NCBI RefSeq assembly: GCF_023515995.1
Contig: NZ_CP097320.1
Location: forward strand, 4,092,001 to 4,156,000
Source: Candidatus Mycobacterium methanotrophicum
GTDB lineage: Bacteria; Actinomycetota; Actinomycetes; Mycobacteriales; Mycobacteriaceae
Direction: 5' to 3'
Length of the DNA stretch: 64,000 bases
Position 1 is the stretch's first letter, and each line of letters begins with the position of its first letter. Shown here in pieces: positions 26,507-34,794 of this stretch. The notes under the pieces were generated by a model. That model was not told the origin of the DNA and searched no databases. It saw nothing but the letters and a program-made list of their open reading frames with translations. The position numbers were made by a program, and so were the translations under genes.

Positions 26507-27286
26507 CAGCCCGTTCAGATAGCGCCGGGCCAGCTCCTGGTAGGCCTGCGGGTTGACGTTCGCCCCACATCTTGGCGCCGGTCCCCGCGATCGGGCCCTT
26601 GGCAGTGGCCGGTGAACCCATCACCAGCACCTCCGCGGATATTCGCCGGGGTGACCGCATAGATCTGATCCACCGTGGTGCCGTACTTGCCCGCCTGGCC
26701 TGCAATGTCTCACCCTAAATATGCCCGGGCGCAACGGAATTGACGCGGATACCTTTCTCGCCCAGCTCGGTGGCCAGCGATTGTGACATGGCCAGCAGCG
26801 TCGACTTGGCCATTTTGTAGGCGCCGTATTTGGCTTGAGAATGGCGCAGCACCATGGAATTGACGTTGACGATCGATCCGTGCGACGCCTGCAGCGCCGG
26901 CGCGAAAGCCTGAATCAGACGCAACGCGCCGAGCGCACTGCGCTCGATCGCGTCACTGATGTCGCGTCACTGATGTGCTGAAAACTGGTGCCCGCCAACG
27001 GCTTCATCGACGGCACCCGAAACGCGTTGTTGACCAGCACGTCCACCTTGCCGTAGGTCGCCATGGTGGTCTCGACGAGGTCATTCACCTCGTCGTCGGT
27101 GATGTCGGCGCGTACCGCCAGGGCTCTGCGTCCGGTGTCGTTGATCTGCTTGGCGACATTTTCCACCCGTTCCACGGTGCGGGCTCCAAGCACCAGGTCA
27201 GCGCCGTTGTCAGCACATCGGCGGGCCAGGGTGGTACCGAGACCCGGTCCGACCCCGCTGATCACCACGACCGTACCGTCGAGCAT
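26507..27286 (-). pseudogene. Short-chain dehydrogenase/reductase, frameshifted
   Basis: From ATG 27286 the frame reads 'TVVVISGVGPGLGTTLARRC' (the SDR TGxxxGxG site), 'ADLVLGARTVERVENVAKQI', 'GKVDVLVNNAFRVPSMKPL' (NNAG-type motif) and then breaks at a 14-bp tandem duplication at 26948-26975. The next frame holds 'GSIVNVNSMVLRHSQAKYGA' and 'YKMAK', the catalytic Ser-Tyr-Lys block, and 'IRVNSVAPGHI' before a stop at 26715. Remaining bits of the C-terminus continue out of frame. It starts six bases after the DUF1214-type remnant, so both once formed an operon behind the KstR operator at 27957. Confidence 0.8.
26948..26975. repeat. 14-bp tandem duplication that breaks the SDR gene
   Basis: TCGCGTCACTGATG occurs twice in direct succession (26948-26961 and 26962-26975). 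Removing one unit restores the SDR reading frame across 'SDAI(E)', so this is the probable inactivating mutation. Confidence 0.75.
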
Positions 27287-27291
27287 CGTCG

Positions 27292-27947
27292 TCACCCCAA
27301 CATCCTTGCCGCAATCTGCTGTTGGCGCAACGCTATTCGCGCGCGCCATTCCTCGTCGGAAATCTTGTTGTGCTCGAAATGCGGCAACTTGGCCGGTATC
27401 TGGTCGAAGTCGACCAACTCGACGGTAGGGCCGTCGGCCTCTGTGAGTTCGCGCGACACTCGCTGCCAGCGGAACTGCAGGAATCCCCGCCGATGCCCGA
27501 CGGTCTCTACCCAGTTGGTGACGCCGGGGTTCTGGTCGGCGACGACGATCCGTACCTTGCCGTCCGGATCCGCTCGGGCCTGAGTGTTGTTCAGCGACGT
27601 CTGGTGGTTGACCTAGTCCAGCGAGATGTACCAGACCCGAGGTAGGGGTGTACTCACCGCCGAGCAGCTGGAAGCTCAGGTCGGTGGTAGTGCCGCGCAC
27701 GCCGGTGACCAGGTAATCGTGGTCGGGCTGGACACGGCAGCCGAAGTAGAGGGTGTCCGGGTTGTCCAGCCCCATCTTGGTGAACGGCCCGACAGCAGCA
27801 TCGCGTGCAGGCGACCACACACCCGGCCAGGTGCTGCAAGCCCTCGATCAAGTCGGCTTCGGTCTCGATATGCGGTGCGGCGGCGACCAGTTGCTCCGCT
27901 TCGGCGGTTGCATCAGTGAGCGGCTCCGAGACAAGGGGAGCGGACAC
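27292..27947 (-). pseudogene. DUF1214-type protein, fragmented
   Basis: ATG 27947 opens 'MSAPLVSEPLTDATAEAEQL' and continues through 'ADLIEGLQHLAG'. The next block 'FTKMGLDNPDTLYFGCRV', then 'HDYLVTGVRGTTTDLSFQLL', is in another frame. The C-terminal block 'DQNPGVTNWVETVGHRRG' to 'RIALRQQQIAARMLG' is in a third and ends at TGA 27292. The NPDTLY and PGVTNW..T.GH motifs are those of DUF1214-type proteins. Part of the middle is missing. The perfect KstR operator ten bases upstream of the start shows that the ancestral gene was steroid-regulated. Confidence 0.65.
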
Positions 27948-27956
27948 GCCTTGACA

Positions 27957-27972
27957 CTAGAACGTGTTCTAG
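27957..27972. promoter_or_regulatory. KstR operator (perfect palindrome)
   Basis: CTAGAACGTGTTCTAG is a perfect 16-bp palindrome and contains TAGAACGTGTTCTA, which fits the KstR consensus TNNAACNNGTTNNA exactly. It lies directly upstream of the minus-strand DUF1214-type and SDR remnants. The gene for KstR is in the same window at 37352. Confidence 0.9.
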
Positions 27973-28043
27973 TTTTCGTCAATGGGCGAACATTCCGCGG
28001 TGTCGCCGCGGCCGCTCACCGACGAGGCTCGCTCACTGCCTGG

Positions 28044-28355
28044 CTACGGCGCGCACTGCTGCGACAGGTCGATCAGATGCTGCCGCACGTCCGGGTGCCG
28101 ATTCAGGTAGTCGATGACGTTGCCGCCGCTGCCCTCCGCCTCGGACTTGTCGATCAGCTGCTGATGGAGGTCGGGATGCTGTTCCAGGTAGGAGTTGATG
28201 GAGTTACCTACGGTCTGCCCATTGCATTGCGCGTTGGCAGGGCTCGCCAGCGGCAACGCAATGAGCGTCGCTGCCGAAGCGCTCAGCAGGCCACCGCTGA
28301 GCACACGATACAGTCCGCGGCGGCGGGACCACGGGGGTGCGGAAGTCATGGTCAT
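28044..28355 (-). CDS. Haemophore-like small exported protein
   Basis: ATG 28355 has GAAGGAG at ideal spacing. The 103-residue precursor has a basic N-terminus and a hydrophobic signal ending 'SPANAQC' near residue 43. The mature 60-residue part contains two related helical units, 'INSYLEQHPDLHQQLIDKS' and 'VIDYLNRHPDVRQHLIDLSQ', flanked by one Cys at each end (C44 and the C near the terminus) that could form a disulfide. The 'YL..HP....L' units resemble mycobacterial haemophore (MHB/Rv0203-type) proteins. Haem binding itself cannot be shown. The gene is intact amid pseudogenes. Confidence 0.6.
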   Translation of the reverse strand: MTMTSAPPWSRRRGLYRVLSGGLLSASAATLIALPLASPANAQCNGQTVGNSINSYLEQHPDLHQQLIDKSEAEGSGGNVIDYLNRHPDVRQHLIDLSQQCAP

Positions 28356-28448
28356 CGGATTGCTCCTTCGGGCACTGGCTATTGCTTCGATCTGCTAAGC
28401 GAGCCTACCCGCGGCAGTGTTACCGACGCATTTGCCGAAGCTGTGAAG

Positions 28449-28956
28449 CTAGTGTGTAACGGCTTCCCGGCCGCTCGCCTGCTCGCGCTTGATTTCCAGT
28501 GCGATACCGATGAGCTGGTCTTCCTGACCGCCAATGAGTTGCGCGGGCCGGCCCGGTGCAGCAGCTGGTGAGCAGGGACGCCGTAACGCTGGGCCTGGCG
28601 CACGGCGTGCTTGAGGAAGCTGGAGTAGACCGCGGAGTAGCCCATGATCAGCGCGTTGCGGTCGAGCAGGCATTCGGCCGGCATCGCCGGGCGTGCCACA
28701 TCCTCGGCGGCGTCGGCGATGTCGAAGAAGTCGATGCCGGTCTTGACGCCGATCTTGTCGAACACCCCGATCAGGGTCTCGACCGGCGCATTTCCGGCGC
28801 CGAAGCGACGGCAGGAGCCGTCGATCTGTTTGGCGCCCGCCCGCACGGCCTCCACCGAGTTGGCGACACCCAGGCCGAGGTTCTCGTGCCCGTGGAAGCC
28901 GACTTGGGCGTCGTCGCCGAGCTCGGCGACCGCCAACGCCGGCGGACTGGGCATCT
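28449..28956 (-). pseudogene. hsaF: 4-hydroxy-2-oxovalerate aldolase (HsaF-type), C-terminal remnant
   Basis: The minus strand carries 'VGFHGHENLGLGVANSVE', 'AGAKQIDGSCRRFGAGNAP', 'DIADAAEDVARPAMPAECLL' and 'YSSFLKHAVRQAQRYGVPAH', which are the second half of HsaF/DmpG-type aldolases including the HGHEN metal-site block. The last part ('LIGGQEDQLIGIALEIKREQ') is in a different frame, so there is a frameshift near 28555. The N-terminal half is absent and is replaced by a fragment of another gene on the opposite strand. HsaF acts in steroid ring degradation in mycobacteria; here it is clearly dead. Confidence 0.85.
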
Positions 28957-28986
28957 TGGCCTCGGCCGATCGCCACGACGCTGCTG

Positions 28987-29997
28987 TTGCCGTCGGTGCT
29001 TGACGCGGTGAGCATCCCGGTGATCGCGGCGGGCGGTTTCTTCGACGGTCGTGGGCTGGCCGCAGCATTGTCTTACGGTGCCGCCGGGGTTGCCATGGGC
29101 ACCCGATTTCTGCTCACCTCGGGTTCGACTGTGCCTGACGCGGTCAAGCAACGCTATCTGCAGGCCGGGCTGGACGGGACCGTCGTCACTACCCGCGTCG
29201 GCGGCATGCCGCACCGCGTATTGCGCACCGGGTTGGTTGAGAAGCTGGAACGCTGCTCGCGGGCAAGGGGATTCACCGCGGCACTGCGAAACGCCGCGAC
29301 GTTCAAGAGGATGTCGCAGATGACCTGGGCCTCGATGGTTCGCGGCGGCCTGGCGATGCGGCACGGCAAGGAACTCACCTGGTCGCAGGTCGTCATGGCG
29401 GACAACACCCCGATGCTGCTCAAAGCCGGTCTGGTCGAGGGCAATACCGACGCCGGCCTCGACCTCACTCGGGCCGGCGGGCCAGACGCGCTGACGGTGC
29501 GGGAAGCTACTCGGCGAGTTGGGGTTTCGCCCAATGCCGCATACCGTCACTTCGCCGACCGGGAAGCATTGCTGCGCGCAGTGGTGGCCGCGATCCAATT
29601 GCGGATGGCGGCGCGGATGCAAGGCTCGATGCGCGGGCGCGGCTCGACGGGTCTGCAAGCGCGCGATCGGCTGCGGGCGGTCGGGATGGGCTACATCAGG
29701 TTCGCGCTGGACGAGCCGGGCTGGTTCACCACGGCTTTCTTCGGATCCGCTGACGGGCCGAACGCGACGACCATTGCACCGCCGTTTGTCGCGTTGATCG
29801 AGGCACTCGACGCCATGACCGATGCGGGCGTGCTGCCGCCCGAACGACGCGACGGCGCCGAGTGGCCCTGCTGGTCGGCGGTGCACGGGTTCGCCGAACT
29901 TGCCCTGCACGGGCCGCTGCGCGGCGCGAGTCGCCGCGAGGTGGAGTTGCTGGCGGGTCGCACGGTCGACGACATCATCGCTGGTCTGTCACGCTGA
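28987..29997 (+). CDS. Chimeric ORF: nitronate monooxygenase-like (IpdC-type) C-terminus fused to a TetR regulator
   Basis: Residues 1-160 ('IPVIAAGGFFDGRGLAAALS', 'AAGVAMGTRFLLTSGS', 'GMPHRVLRTGLVEKLE', 'NTPMLLKAGLVEGNTDAG') are the FMN-binding C-terminal part of an NMO-like protein close to Rv3553/IpdC of the steroid cluster. From about residue 165 the sequence becomes a TetR repressor: 'DALTVREATRRVGVSPNAAY' and 'RHFADREALLRAV' are the HTH and helix 4, followed by a full ligand-binding domain. Helix 1 of the TetR and the N-terminal barrel of the NMO are missing. The frame is open across the join. The regulator half might retain dimerisation, but DNA binding is doubtful. Confidence 0.7.
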   Translation: MPSVLDAVSIPVIAAGGFFDGRGLAAALSYGAAGVAMGTRFLLTSGSTVPDAVKQRYLQAGLDGTVVTTRVGGMPHRVLRTGLVEKLERCSRARGFTAALRNAATFKRMSQMTWASMVRGGLAMRHGKELTWSQVVMADNTPMLLKAGLVEGNTDAGLDLTRAGGPDALTVREATRRVGVSPNAAYRHFADREALLRAVVAAIQLRMAARMQGSMRGRGSTGLQARDRLRAVGMGYIRFALDEPGWFTTAFFGSADGPNATTIAPPFVALIEALDAMTDAGVLPPERRDGAEWPCWSAVHGFAELALHGPLRGASRREVELLAGRTVDDIIAGLSR

Positions 29998-30003
29998 CGG
30001 CGC

Positions 30004-30078
30004 GAGCGCCGAGCGTGAAACCACTGCGAAAAAATTCGCCGCGGGAAAAATCGCAACCACTGCACGCTCGCCGCGCTC
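30004..30078. repeat. Palindromic intergenic element
   Basis: Left arm GAGCGCCGAGCGTG at 30004-30017 pairs imperfectly with 30063-30078 (CACGCTCGCCGCGCTC). The GAGCGTG/CACGCTC core recurs at 31650-31711. It follows the chimeric TetR ORF and may serve as its terminator. Confidence 0.5.
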
Positions 30079-30246
30079 AGTCCCCGCCGTTCGGCGCAGC
30101 GCCGCCAGTCCACACGGGAGAGACGTTTAGGAAAACTCAACCCTGAGAATGGGGTTAGAAAACGTCGTCGCGGGTATGATAAAGCGCCGTCGAATCACTT
30201 AGAGACGTCTGCCGAAGATGCCTCTGCCGCACAGGAAGGACCCATA

Positions 30247-31602
30247 ATGGCTGGACACCGCCGAATCGGCAGCGGGGGGCACCGCCAAACACGCAACACC
30301 AAGACACGCCGCCGCGCACGTGTGGTGGGGGCCGCTACGGCTGCCGGGGCGTTTCTAGCATTCGGGATGACCCCGCTGGCCACGGCGCCCGGCGCGCATG
30401 CCGACGACTTCGGTCTCGGAGACCTCATCGCCAACCTCGTCACGGGCGGCATGGGGGGTGTGCCCGGCTCGGTTGTGGATCCCTCAGCGTTCGATCCAGG
30501 CAATTTTCTGGATCTGGGCGCCTTTGGCGCGGGTGCCGACCACGCTACCTCCTTCGCGGCCAGCGCTGACACGCTGCCTTCGATTGCCGATCCATTCGGC
30601 GCTGCGTCGTCCCAGCCCTTCGACAACTCCATCCAAATGCTCGAGCAGGACTGGATCAACAGCCCATTTGGTCAACAGGTCGACAACGTCGTCAACACGA
30701 CGTCCGGGGAGTTCCTGATCGGCAACGGCGCCAACGGAACGCCGGACTCGACGTTGGCGGCAGCCGATGGCGGTACTGGCGGGTCGTTGTTCGGCGACGG
30801 CGGCAACGGCGCCACCGACGCTGCTGGACAGGGCGGCACCGGCGGGAACGCCGGCGAGTACGGCGATGGCGGCATGGGCGGTAACGGGGCCGACGGCGGG
30901 GCCGGCGGCGCGGGCGGTAACGGCGGGACGCTGATGGGCGACGGCGGCGACGGCGGCAACGGCGGCGACGGCCTGCCCGGCGAGGATGGCGGGGCCGGCG
31001 GGGCCGGCGGCAACGCCTTGGCCGCCAGCGGCAACGGCGGCGACGGCGGCGACGGCGGAGTCGGCGGCGACGCCACCGCCGACGGCGCCCGTGGCACCGC
31101 TAGCGGAGGCGTCGGCGGCGACGGCGGGGCCGGCGGTAACGGCGCGACCGGCGGAAGCGGGGGCACTGGCGGAGTTGGCGGCGAAGCCACGGTCAACGGC
31201 ACCGGTGGCTCCGCGACCGGAGGTCTAGCCGGCAACGGCGGTAACGGCGGAGTCGGCACGGTTACCGGCGGCGACGGCGGGACCGGCGGGGCCGGCGGCG
31301 AAGCCACCGCCAACGGCAAGGACGGCATGACGACCGGCGGTAACGGCGGTTCTGGCGGTGTCGGCGGGGCCGGCCCCACTACCGGCGGTGACGGCGGGGC
31401 CGGCGGGGCCGGCGGCGAAGCCACGAGCCACGGCGCCGGTGGCAACGCTATCGGCGGCAACGGCGGTGACGGCGGTAACGGCGGTCGTGGTGTGACCGTC
31501 GGCGACGGCGGCGACGGCGGCGCACCCGGCACCGCGATAGCGACCGGCGCGGGCGGCATAGCTACGCCCGGCACGCCCGGCACGTCCGGCCAGAACGGCT
31601 GA
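30247..31602 (+). CDS. Secreted glycine-rich PGRS protein without a PE domain
   Basis: ATG 30247 follows AGGAAGGA. The 451-residue product has a basic N-terminus with 'TKTRRRARVVGAAT', a hydrophobic stretch and 'APGAHADDFG', a probable signal peptide cleaved near residue 51. About 110 unique residues follow, then 'FLIGNGANGTPDSTLAAAD', then some 290 residues of GGxGG repeats interrupted by periodic 'GGEAT.(N/H)G' units. Layout and the IGNGA(D/N)GT junction match the protein at 14174-15283, so the two belong to one family. No PE domain or ESX signal is visible. Role unknown; surface exposure is likely. Confidence 0.8.
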   Translation: MAGHRRIGSGGHRQTRNTKTRRRARVVGAATAAGAFLAFGMTPLATAPGAHADDFGLGDLIANLVTGGMGGVPGSVVDPSAFDPGNFLDLGAFGAGADHATSFAASADTLPSIADPFGAASSQPFDNSIQMLEQDWINSPFGQQVDNVVNTTSGEFLIGNGANGTPDSTLAAADGGTGGSLFGDGGNGATDAAGQGGTGGNAGEYGDGGMGGNGADGGAGGAGGNGGTLMGDGGDGGNGGDGLPGEDGGAGGAGGNALAASGNGGDGGDGGVGGDATADGARGTASGGVGGDGGAGGNGATGGSGGTGGVGGEATVNGTGGSATGGLAGNGGNGGVGTVTGGDGGTGGAGGEATANGKDGMTTGGNGGSGGVGGAGPTTGGDGGAGGAGGEATSHGAGGNAIGGNGGDGGNGGRGVTVGDGGDGGAPGTAIATGAGGIATPGTPGTSGQNG

Positions 31603-31615
31603 TACCGGGGGAGGC

Positions 31616-31647
31616 GCAGCCCCGCACGCCACGGCGTGCGGGGCTGC
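31616..31647 (+). terminator. Strong hairpin after the second PGRS gene
   Basis: GCAGCCCCGCACGCC (31616-31630) is perfectly complementary to 31633-31647. It lies 14 bases past the stop codon, with no U-tract. Confidence 0.75.
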
Positions 31648-31649
31648 TA

Positions 31650-31711
31650 CGCGAGCGTGCGCAGTTGTACGGGATTTGCGGCGTGTCGGTGTACAAACAT
31701 GCACGCTCGCG
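31650..31711. repeat. Palindromic intergenic element
   Basis: CGCGAGCGTGC at 31650-31660 pairs perfectly with 31701-31711, and an inner TTGTAC/GTACAA pair extends the structure. It lies between the PGRS terminator and the thiolase remnant, and resembles the element at 30004. Confidence 0.55.
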
Positions 31712-31720
31712 GCAGAAGGA

Positions 31721-32790
31721 TTAGAGCCGTTCGATGATCGTGACGTTGGCGGCGCCGCCGCCTTCGCACATCGTCTGCAGGCCGTAGCGGCGACCGGTGC
31801 GCTCCAGCTCATTGAGCATGGTGGTGAAAAGCTTTGCCCCGGTGGCCCCTAACGGGTGGCCGAGCGCGATCGCGCCGCCGTTGGGGTTGACTTTTTCCGG
31901 GTCGGCCTTGATCTCTTTGAGCCAGGCCAGCACGACCGGCGCGAACGCCTCGTTGATCGCGACCGTGTCGATGTCCCCGATGGACAGCCCGGTCTTCTCC
32001 AGTGCGTAGCGGGTGGCCGGGATTGGCCCGGTCAGCATGAACACCGGGTCGGCGCCGCGGGCACTGATGTGGTGGATGGGCGGGCCCGCGGGGTGAGTTT
32101 GTGGTCCTTGACGGCCTGCTCACTGGCCGGCAGCACCGCGCTGGCGCCGTCGCAGACCGGGCTGGCCACCGCGGCGGTCAACCGGCCACCCTCGGTCAAC
32201 GGCTTCAGCGCCGCCGTCTTCTCCAGCGACGTTTCGCGGGGGCACTCGTCGATCCGGAAGCCGTCCACGGCGATGATCTCGTTGTCGAAATGACCGCTGC
32301 GGATCGCGGCCAGCGCACGCTCGTGACTGGTCAGCGCGAACTGCTCCGTCTCCTCGCGGGACAGGTTCCATTTCTCGGCGATCAACTCCGCCCCGCGGAA
32401 CTGTGAGATCTCCTGATCGCCGTAGCGGGTGCAGCCAATTCTTCGACTCGTTTGTCGGCGAGGTGAACCCAAACTCCTTGCCGACCACCATCGCCGACGC
32501 GATCGGGATCTGACTCATGTTCTGCATGCCGCCGGCCAGGATCAGATCGGCGGTGCCCGACATGATCGCTTGCGCGCCAAAGGAAATCGCCTGCTGGCTG
32601 GATCCGCATTGCCGGTCGACGGTTACCCCGGGCACCTCTTCGGGATAGCCCGCGGCGAGCCACGCGTTACGACCGATGTTGCCGGCCTGCCCGCCGAGCG
32701 CGTCGACGCATCCGACCACAACGTCGTCGACGGCCGCGGGGTCAACGTCGACCCGCTCGCACAGCCCAGCGCTGGCGAGCGGTGAGCTGA
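31721..32790 (-). pseudogene. fadA6: Acetyl-CoA acyltransferase FadA6-like, fragmented
   Basis: Three frames together make up a thiolase. The first has 'GVTVDRQCGSSQQAISFG', with the nucleophilic Cys, and 'LILAGGMQNMSQIPIASAM'. The second has 'ISQFRGAELIAEKWNLSREE' and 'SGHFDNEIIAVDGF'. The third has 'VAINEAFAPVVLAWLKEI', 'NPNGGAIALGHPLGATGA' and 'QTMCEGGGAANVTI', with the His and second Cys. Frameshifts lie near 32440 and 32060, and the first 40 residues are gone. The pattern matches FadA6 (Rv3556c), a steroid-degrading thiolase. All catalytic residues survive, so decay is probably recent. Confidence 0.85.
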
Positions 32791-33394
32791 TCGCCACCGT
32801 CATGCTGCGGCCGCAGATGCCGCGGGCGGTGGATGCCGACGCGGCCGGCCTGGTTTTGGCCGCTGAACAGGGTGGCACGGTCAGCGACGCCGTTGTGGGC
32901 GAGCGGCACGCGTCCGTCGACTCAAGCCGCCACCTGTTTGACGCCGACGCCGTCGGCGAAGCGTGGCGAGCCGACGTCGCCCACGCCTACGAGTTCGGCG
33001 CACTGGCCACCGCCGCCCAATTGGTCGGCGCGGGCCAGGCCATGCTGGACGCCGCGGTCGACTACGCCAAGCAACGCGCCCAATTCGGCCGTGTCATCGG
33101 CCCATACCAGGCGATCAAACACAAGCTCGCCGATCTGCACATCGCGCTGGAGTTAGCCCGTCCCTTGGTCTACGGCGCTGCACTGTCGCTGGCCGATCGG
33201 TCTCCCGATACCGACGGCGCTGCCAACGCGTCGTTGACCACACGGTGGCCGCCGAGGGCATTCAGCTGCACGGCGGCGTCGCGATCACCTGGGAACACGA
33301 CATGCAACTGTATTTCAAACGGGCGCAGGGCAGTTCACAGCTGCTGGGTTCTGCGCGGGATGACTTGCGCAGGCTAGAAGCTGACGTGTTCTAA
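32791..33394 (+). pseudogene. Acyl-CoA dehydrogenase remnant (FadE33-like)
   Basis: The plus strand reads 'AAQLVGAGQAMLDAAVDYAK' and 'QRAQFGRVIGPYQAIKHKLA', the FAD-binding helices of an acyl-CoA dehydrogenase, then shifts frame near 33225 into 'VAAEGIQLHGGVAITWEHDM' and 'QLYFKRAQGSSQLLGS', the family's C-terminus. The N-terminal half is missing, being replaced by the opposing thiolase remnant. It ends ten bases before the aspB-type gene, as fadE33 does relative to Rv3565 in M. tuberculosis; the assignment to fadE33 rests on that position. Confidence 0.75.
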
Positions 33395-33404
33395 CCTTGA
33401 CCGC

Positions 33405-34586
33405 ATGAGCGATCACGTCGCGCAACGCGCCGGGATCCCACCGTTCTACGTGATGGACGTCTGGCTGGCCGCCGCAGAGCGCCAGCGCACTCACGGCGAC
33501 CTGGTGAACTTGTCGGCGGGGCAGCCCAGTGCCGGCGCGCCCGAGCCGGTGCGCGCTGCGGCCGCGGCGGCGCTGCATCGGGGTCAGCTCGGCTACACGG
33601 TGGCGCTGGGAATTCCCGAGCTGCGCGCGGCCATCGCGGCGTCGTACCTGGATCGGCACAACTTGCACGTCGATGTCGACGATGTGGTGGTAACGACGGG
33701 CTCATCGGGGGGTTTTCTGCTCACCTTCCTGTCTTGCTTCGACGTCGGTGACCGAGTCGCGGTCAGCAGCCCCGGCTACCCCTGTTACCGAAATATCTTG
33801 GCTGCGCTCGGATGCGAGGTCGTCGCGATGGAATGCGGGCCGCAGACCCGCTTTCAGGCAGGAGTGCAGATGCTCGCCGCGCTGGATCCGTCGGTGCAGG
33901 GCGTAGTCGTAGCCAGCCCGGCCAACCCGACCGGGACAGTCATCCCCCCGGCAGAACTCGCAGCGATGGCGTCCTGGTGCGATAGCGCTGGTGTGCGGCT
34001 GATCAGCGACGAGGTCTACCACGGGTTGGTCTACCCGGGTGCGCCGCAGACCAGCTGCGCCTGGAGTACGTCTCGAAATGCGGTGGTGGTCAACAGCTTT
34101 TCCAAGTATTTCGCGATGACCGGATGGCGGCTGGGCTGGTTGCTGGTGCCGGCCGAGCTGCGCCGCGCGGTGGACCGACTGACCGGGAATTTCACCATCT
34201 GCCCGCCCGTGTTGTCGCAGCGCGCCGCCGTTGCGGCGTTCACTCCCGAAGCGATCGAAGAAGCCGACGGCCATCTGCGCCAGTACGCCGTCAATCGCAC
34301 GATGCTTCTCGACGGTCTGCGCGAAATCGGCATCGACCGGCTCGCGCCCACCGACGGCGCGTTCTACGTCTACGCCGACGTCTGCGACTACACCGCCGAC
34401 TCGATGGGTTTCTGCTCGAAGCTGTTGGCCGATACCGGGGTAGCGATTGCTCCCGGGATCGACTTCGATCCCGGGCACGGCGGTTCGTTTGTGAGGCTGT
34501 CCTTCGCCGGGCCGGCAAGCGACATTGAAGAGGCGTTGCGCCGGATGCGCGCTTGGCTACCGGGCCAGAATAGCGGTGGAGCGTAA
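33405..34586 (+). CDS. aspB: PLP-dependent aminotransferase (class I/II), AspB-like (Rv3565 type)
   Basis: The 393-residue protein begins MSDHVAQRAGIPPFYVMDVW and has all landmarks of fold-type I aminotransferases: 'LVNLSAGQPSAGAP', 'GYTVALGIPELRAAIA', 'VVVASPANPTGTVIPPAEL' (the substrate Asn), 'LISDEVYHGLVY' (the PLP Asp/Tyr) and 'NSFSKYFAMTGWRLGW' with the Schiff-base Lys, plus the C-terminal Arg in 'GSFVRLSFAG'. Length is normal. It occupies the place of Rv3565 next to a fadE33-like remnant. It is the only intact metabolic enzyme gene in this decayed section, so it may have an independent role. Its amino donor is unknown. Confidence 0.85.
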   Translation: MSDHVAQRAGIPPFYVMDVWLAAAERQRTHGDLVNLSAGQPSAGAPEPVRAAAAAALHRGQLGYTVALGIPELRAAIAASYLDRHNLHVDVDDVVVTTGSSGGFLLTFLSCFDVGDRVAVSSPGYPCYRNILAALGCEVVAMECGPQTRFQAGVQMLAALDPSVQGVVVASPANPTGTVIPPAELAAMASWCDSAGVRLISDEVYHGLVYPGAPQTSCAWSTSRNAVVVNSFSKYFAMTGWRLGWLLVPAELRRAVDRLTGNFTICPPVLSQRAAVAAFTPEAIEEADGHLRQYAVNRTMLLDGLREIGIDRLAPTDGAFYVYADVCDYTADSMGFCSKLLADTGVAIAPGIDFDPGHGGSFVRLSFAGPASDIEEALRRMRAWLPGQNSGGA

Positions 34587-34590
34587 ACGT

Positions 34591-34761
34591 ATGGCTGCCA
34601 AGTCTTGGGGCTCGGCGCGCGTGGCGCGGTGGGCTGGCACGTTCGGAGTCGTCCTCCCCGCGCTCACGCTGGTGGTGTATCCGATCTGGTCATTCCCGGG
34701 GACTCAGACGTCGGGCACCGAAGTGGCGCGCTGGGCCACGACTCACCACGTTGACGTTCCT
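34591..34761 (+). pseudogene. N-terminal fragment of a membrane protein, cut by the IS200/IS605 element
   Basis: ATG 34591 opens 'MAAKSWGSARVARWAGTFGV' and a hydrophobic segment 'VLPALTLVVYPIWSFPG', then 'EVARWATTHH', where element-end sequence begins. The rest of the gene is not found beyond the element, where a fadE34 remnant lies instead. Family not recognised. Confidence 0.5.
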
Positions 34762-34794
34762 CCCCACGGCTAAAGCCGGGGGATTCCAACCTGT

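Noticed and set aside
30004..31711. Palindromic elements considered as a CRISPR array
   Set aside because: The copies are kilobases apart with genes between them, so there are no regular repeats and spacers. No cas genes are visible.
33380..33393. Possible third KstR box GCTGACGTGTTCTA upstream of the aspB-type gene
   Set aside because: It deviates from TNNAACNNGTTNNA at two fixed positions and lies inside the fadE remnant's coding tail.
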